From: Jiella mangrovi
Lineage (GTDB): Bacteria; Pseudomonadota; Alphaproteobacteria; Rhizobiales; Rhizobiaceae
Assembly: GCF_017815135.1 (NCBI RefSeq)
Contig: NZ_JAGJCF010000010.1
Coordinates: 111,716-175,715, forward strand
Length of the DNA stretch: 64,000 nucleotides
Reading direction: 5' to 3'
The position numbers were made by a program, and so were the translations under genes. Under the pieces are notes generated by a model. That model saw only the letters and a list, made by a program, of their open reading frames with translations, was not told the DNA's origin and ran no database searches. This document shows, piece after piece, positions 61,329-64,000 of this stretch (within the stretch, counting starts at the first letter, position 1; each line of letters starts with the position of its first letter).

Positions 61329-61342
61329 TCAACTATGAGGAA
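61329..61342. promoter_or_regulatory. Operator-like motif upstream of glxB
   Basis: TCAACTATGAGGAA (plus strand) lies 58 bases upstream of the glxB start, beside an AT-rich AATAATTTTTT stretch. A 12-of-14 match in the same orientation stands at 62137-62150 before the XRE-cupin gene. It is a candidate binding site for that regulator. Confidence 0.55.
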
Positions 61343-61400
61343 TAATTTTTTCTCTGGAGGCGCCGTCGACGCCCGCCGCAAGTTCACTGGCGAGCGGCGC

Positions 61401-62084
61401 TCAGCCCGTCTCGTGCTGGGGATAGCAGATGATCGAGAGATAGCGGCTCGGCAGTTTCACGAGTTCTTCCGGCCCGTGCGGCGCATCCGCGTCGAAGAAG
61501 AAACTGTCGCCCGGCTGCATGTGGTAGCGATTGTTGGCGTGACGATAGATCACCTCTCCCTCCAGCATGTAGAGAAACTCCATGCCGGCATGCTGAAAGG
61601 TCGGAAAGACGTCGGAATCGGTCGTCAGGGTGATGAGATAGGGCTCGACGGTCACGCCGCTGGTGTTGTTGCCGATATGGCCGAGCAGATTGTACTGGTG
61701 GCCGGCCCGCGTGCCGCGACGCTCCAGCTCGACGCCTTCGCCGGCCTTGACGAAGACGGCGTTGCGCGCCTCCTCGAAACGCCGGAAAAACGCCGTCAGC
61801 GGCACGCCGAGCGCCCGCGAAAGCGCCTGCAGCGTCGTCAGCGAAGGCGAGATGTTGCCGTTCTCGATCTTCGACAGCATGCCGAGAGAAACGCCGGTCG
61901 CCGAGGCGAGATCGCTGACGGTGATGCCGAGTTTCTTGCGAAAGGCGCGAACCTCGTGGCCGATCGCGGCTTCGAGATTGTGCTCCGTCGGCTCTCTCGT
62001 CGCATGCGGGTCCTGGGTCAATGGCGGGGTCGAGCCTGGCTGGTTCCTTGCCGCCGCCTGATCCCGCTTCCTCGAATTTGCCAT
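61401..62084 (-). CDS. XRE-cupin transcriptional regulator
   Basis: A 227-residue regulator: disordered N-terminus (1-38), Cro/XRE helix-turn-helix at about 43-98 (RKKLGITVSDLASATGVSLG and MLSKIENGNISPSL), then a cupin barrel at about 145-220 with HAGMEFLYMLEGEVIYR and YHMQPGDSFFFDADAPHGPE holding His/Glu metal-ligand positions. Members of this class sense small amines or organic acids through the cupin. It sits between glxB and the divergent FAD oxidoreductase gene, and a repeated 14-base motif lies in front of glxB and in its own promoter region, so it likely controls the glx genes, itself and the oxidoreductase. Confidence 0.88.
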   Translation of the reverse strand: MANSRKRDQAAARNQPGSTPPLTQDPHATREPTEHNLEAAIGHEVRAFRKKLGITVSDLASATGVSLGMLSKIENGNISPSLTTLQALSRALGVPLTAFFRRFEEARNAVFVKAGEGVELERRGTRAGHQYNLLGHIGNNTSGVTVEPYLITLTTDSDVFPTFQHAGMEFLYMLEGEVIYRHANNRYHMQPGDSFFFDADAPHGPEELVKLPSRYLSIICYPQHETG

Positions 62085-62136
62085 CGTGTGCCCGCCTGAT
62101 TTGGTGGGCCAGACCTATCGCCGGAGTGAACGAACT

Positions 62137-62150
62137 TCAACTGTGGGGAA
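62137..62150. promoter_or_regulatory. Operator-like motif between the XRE-cupin and FAD oxidoreductase genes
   Basis: TCAACTGTGGGGAA matches TCAACTATGAGGAA at 61329-61342 at 12 of 14 positions. It lies 53 bases upstream of the XRE-cupin start within the 328-base divergent spacer 62085-62412; the rest of that spacer shows no gene. Confidence 0.55.
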
Positions 62151-62412
62151 ACCCTTGCGCCCGTTGGTCGCGGCCAACTCGCGTACGGTTATCGGCCCCG
62201 GGCAGCGGGCGACGAGCGATCGGCTCGGTTACCGCGCCGAACATGTTGCGAATGTCTCCCAGCCGACTAATCTCACACAACGCAGGTCGACGAAGCGACG
62301 GTCTCGACACCCGATCCACCGACCTCATCCCGAAAGGCCCGGCAAGCTTGCGTCCCGGTTGGCGGCCGCGGGGCCTGGCCGTGCAGATCGAGCCAGAAAC
62401 GAAGGAATTGCA

Positions 62413-63744
62413 ATGCCAGGACCACAGGTCGAACCGGTCGAGCCCAGCGCCGGGCAGCCGTCCCATGCCGACGTCGTGGTGATCGGCGGCGGCATCGTCG
62501 GCACCTCTGCGGCGCTGGAACTGGCCGAGCGCGGCCTTTCGGTGGTGCTGTGCGAAAAGGGCGTCGTCGCGGGAGAGCAGTCGAGCCGCAACTGGGGCTG
62601 GGTGCGCATGTCGCGGCGCGATCCGCGCGAGATCGACCTGATGGCGGCGTCGATCCGGATGTGGGAAGGCCTTGCCGAACGCGTCGGCTCGGACGTCGGC
62701 TATCGCCAGTGCGGGATCGTCGTGCCGTTCTATTCGGAAAAGTTCCGCGACGAAAATCTGAAATGGCTCGACTATATCAAGGGGACCCAGCACCGGGTCG
62801 GAGCGATCGACAGCGACCGGGTCCGCGAACTCGTGCCGGACATGAACGTCGATTTCGACGGCGGGCTCTATTCGCCGACGGACGGGCGGGCCGAGCCGCA
62901 AAAGGCCGCGCCCGCCATCGCCCGCGCCGCGAAGGCGAGGGGCGCGACGATCCTGACCGGCTGCGCCGTACGCCAGATCGAGACGACGGCCGGCGCGATC
63001 TCGGGCGTGACCACCGAGAGCGGCCACATCGCCTGCGACTTGGTCGTCGTCGCCGGTGGCGCCTGGTCGCGGCTTCTGCTCAGGGACGTCGACGTCACCC
63101 TGCCGCAGCTCAAGGTGCTGAATTCGGTGTTGAGGACCGAGCCGGTCGAGGGCGGGCCGGAGGTGACGGTGCGCGGGCCCGGCTTTTCCGTGCGCAAGCG
63201 GGCGGATGGCGGCTACACGGTCTCGACGCTCGCCTCCAACGTCTACGATCTGACCCCGGACAGCTTCCGCTTCTTCAGGGAGTTCATGCCGGCCCTGAAG
63301 ATGGAATGGCGGGCGATGTCGCCGCGAATCGGCCGGCGTTTCATCGACGAATGGCGGGATATGCGCCGCACCGGCCGCGACGGCGTCAGCGCCTATGAGC
63401 GGACCCGCATTCTCGACCCCGAACCCGACGTGACGATGGGCGATGCGGCCATGATGCGGCTGGCCGCGGCCTTTCCGGCGTTCCGGGACGCGAAGATCGC
63501 CCAGCGCTGGGCCGGGCTGATCGATGTGACGCCCGACGCCGTGCCGGTGATCTCGACCGTCGAGAAGCGCCCGGGCCTCGTGGTCGCCACGGGTTTTTCC
63601 GGCCACGGCTTCGGGCTCGGGCCGGCGGCGGGGCGGCTTGCCGCCGATCTCGCGACGAACGCCGCGCCGCTTGTCGATCCCACCGCCTTCCGGTTCTCGC
63701 GGTTCTCCGACGGATCGCCGATCGTCCCGCTCACGGGAGTGTAG
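62413..63744 (+). CDS. DAO-type FAD-dependent oxidoreductase linked to the glx cluster
   Basis: A 443-residue flavoprotein of the D-amino-acid-oxidase/sarcosine-oxidase superfamily. The FAD motif ADVVVIGGGIVGTSAALELA is at about residues 17-36, EQSSRNWGWVRMSRRDPREI is the FAD-covering segment, DLVVVAGGAWSRLLL the second dinucleotide strand, and ATGFSGHGFGLGPAAGRLAA the C-terminal FAD site. Start at 62413, with AAGGA six bases upstream. It is divergent from the XRE-cupin gene and shares its promoter region. It should oxidise an amine or N-alkyl amino acid; beside glnT and glxDCB, an N-methylglutamate-like product is a reasonable candidate, but the substrate is not known. Confidence 0.85.
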   Translation: MPGPQVEPVEPSAGQPSHADVVVIGGGIVGTSAALELAERGLSVVLCEKGVVAGEQSSRNWGWVRMSRRDPREIDLMAASIRMWEGLAERVGSDVGYRQCGIVVPFYSEKFRDENLKWLDYIKGTQHRVGAIDSDRVRELVPDMNVDFDGGLYSPTDGRAEPQKAAPAIARAAKARGATILTGCAVRQIETTAGAISGVTTESGHIACDLVVVAGGAWSRLLLRDVDVTLPQLKVLNSVLRTEPVEGGPEVTVRGPGFSVRKRADGGYTVSTLASNVYDLTPDSFRFFREFMPALKMEWRAMSPRIGRRFIDEWRDMRRTGRDGVSAYERTRILDPEPDVTMGDAAMMRLAAAFPAFRDAKIAQRWAGLIDVTPDAVPVISTVEKRPGLVVATGFSGHGFGLGPAAGRLAADLATNAAPLVDPTAFRFSRFSDGSPIVPLTGV

Positions 63745-63831
63745 AGCGCCGTGCGTCCGAATGGACGCCACAGTGCGCGACAGGATCCTCGAGAGCCGGC
63801 CATGACTTGATCGCGAAGGCTTAGCATTCGA

Positions 63832-63866
63832 CGCTTCGTCATTCTCGGGCCCCGTCCCGAGAATCC
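63832..63866. repeat. Dispersed palindromic repeat, copy after the FAD oxidoreductase
   Basis: Exact reverse complement of the 35 bases at 56708-56742. It lies 88 bases past the oxidoreductase stop and could also act as a terminator. No gene is supported from 63745 to the end of the window. Confidence 0.85.
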
Positions 63867-64000
63867 TGTGTGTTCGAATTGGTGTATGGTGGGAGGCGGG
63901 AAGGAGGCCGAGAGAATCCTGGTCGTCCGCAAGGCAGACCGGTGCCTGGCATGGCCCCTTCCCGCGCCGTCTTCGAAACCTGAACAGTTGCATGAGGCTG

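Noticed and set aside
62137..63993. Open frame of 618 codons on the minus strand
   Set aside because: It is antisense to the FAD oxidoreductase and crosses the intergenic repeat, with no family features.

Overview
The window is high-GC (about 65% by eye), densely coded, and reads as a chromosomal segment of an alphaproteobacterium, most likely a member of the Hyphomicrobiales (Rhizobiales). The pointers are a BA14K-family secreted protein, a glnT-glxDCB cluster, a BrnT/BrnA remnant, a heme oxygenase-bacteriophytochrome pair and PuuA/PuuB homologues. I cannot fix the genus; an Aurantimonadaceae- or Rhizobiaceae-like host is a guess.

Layout. 1-0.9 kb: start of a bacteriophytochrome with its biliverdin-forming heme oxygenase. 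1.2-4 kb: puuB and puuA (gamma-glutamylputrescine oxidase and synthetase). 4.2-4.8 kb: a frameshifted BrnT toxin followed by an intact HTH antitoxin. 4.8-6.5 kb: threonine aldolase and BA14K protein. 7.2-11.9 kb: gltB without gltD next to it, then tRNA-Ser(CGA). 12.8-18.7 kb: a fhuACDB-type siderophore operon with each gene overlapping the next. 18.9-34.6 kb: a 4-hydroxyproline catabolic island: epimerase, D-amino-acid oxidoreductase, deaminase, GntR regulator, COG1228-type amidohydrolase, free GAF protein, ribose-type ABC importer, HyuA/HyuB and alpha-ketoglutaric semialdehyde dehydrogenase. It ends in a broken M20 peptidase cut by a Tn3-family end and an IS3-family remnant. 35.1-42.6 kb: seven contiguous two-component genes on the minus strand, the last truncated by the IS3 remnant. 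42.9-50.1 kb: histidine utilisation, hutC-hutF divergent from hutI-hutH-hutU-hutD. 50.4-54.4 kb: tRNA-Lys(CTT), a PilZ protein, ilvC with a tandem-repeated 3' end, its TetR neighbour, and a DnaB-like ATPase. 54.6-63.7 kb: amtB with a previously unlisted 58-residue membrane protein, glnT, glxD, glxC, glxB, an XRE-cupin regulator and an FAD oxidoreductase.

How it fits together. Nitrogen capture dominates: GltB, a glutamine-synthetase-like PuuA, a type III GlnT, a split glutamate-synthase-like GlxBCD, an AmtB with a sigma-54-type promoter, and catabolism of histidine, putrescine and hydroxyproline. The glnT-glxDCB-FAD oxidase set looks like the gamma-glutamylmethylamide / N-methylglutamate route and may handle an alkylamine (inference). 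The hydroxyproline island has a matching operator (NTGTCGACAA) on both sides of its GntR gene, so one regulator probably controls both arms. Its HyuAB pair, amidohydrolase and M20 gene suggest the imported compound is a bound or cyclic hydroxyproline derivative, not only the free amino acid.

Most unusual observations: the 123-bp tandem array that repeats the ilvC stop codon region, the LOV-like sensor kinase that lacks the photoactive cysteine, the ChpT-like phosphotransferase candidate inside the phosphorelay cluster, the AmtB-linked small membrane protein, and the shared operator-like motif in front of glxB and the XRE-cupin gene.
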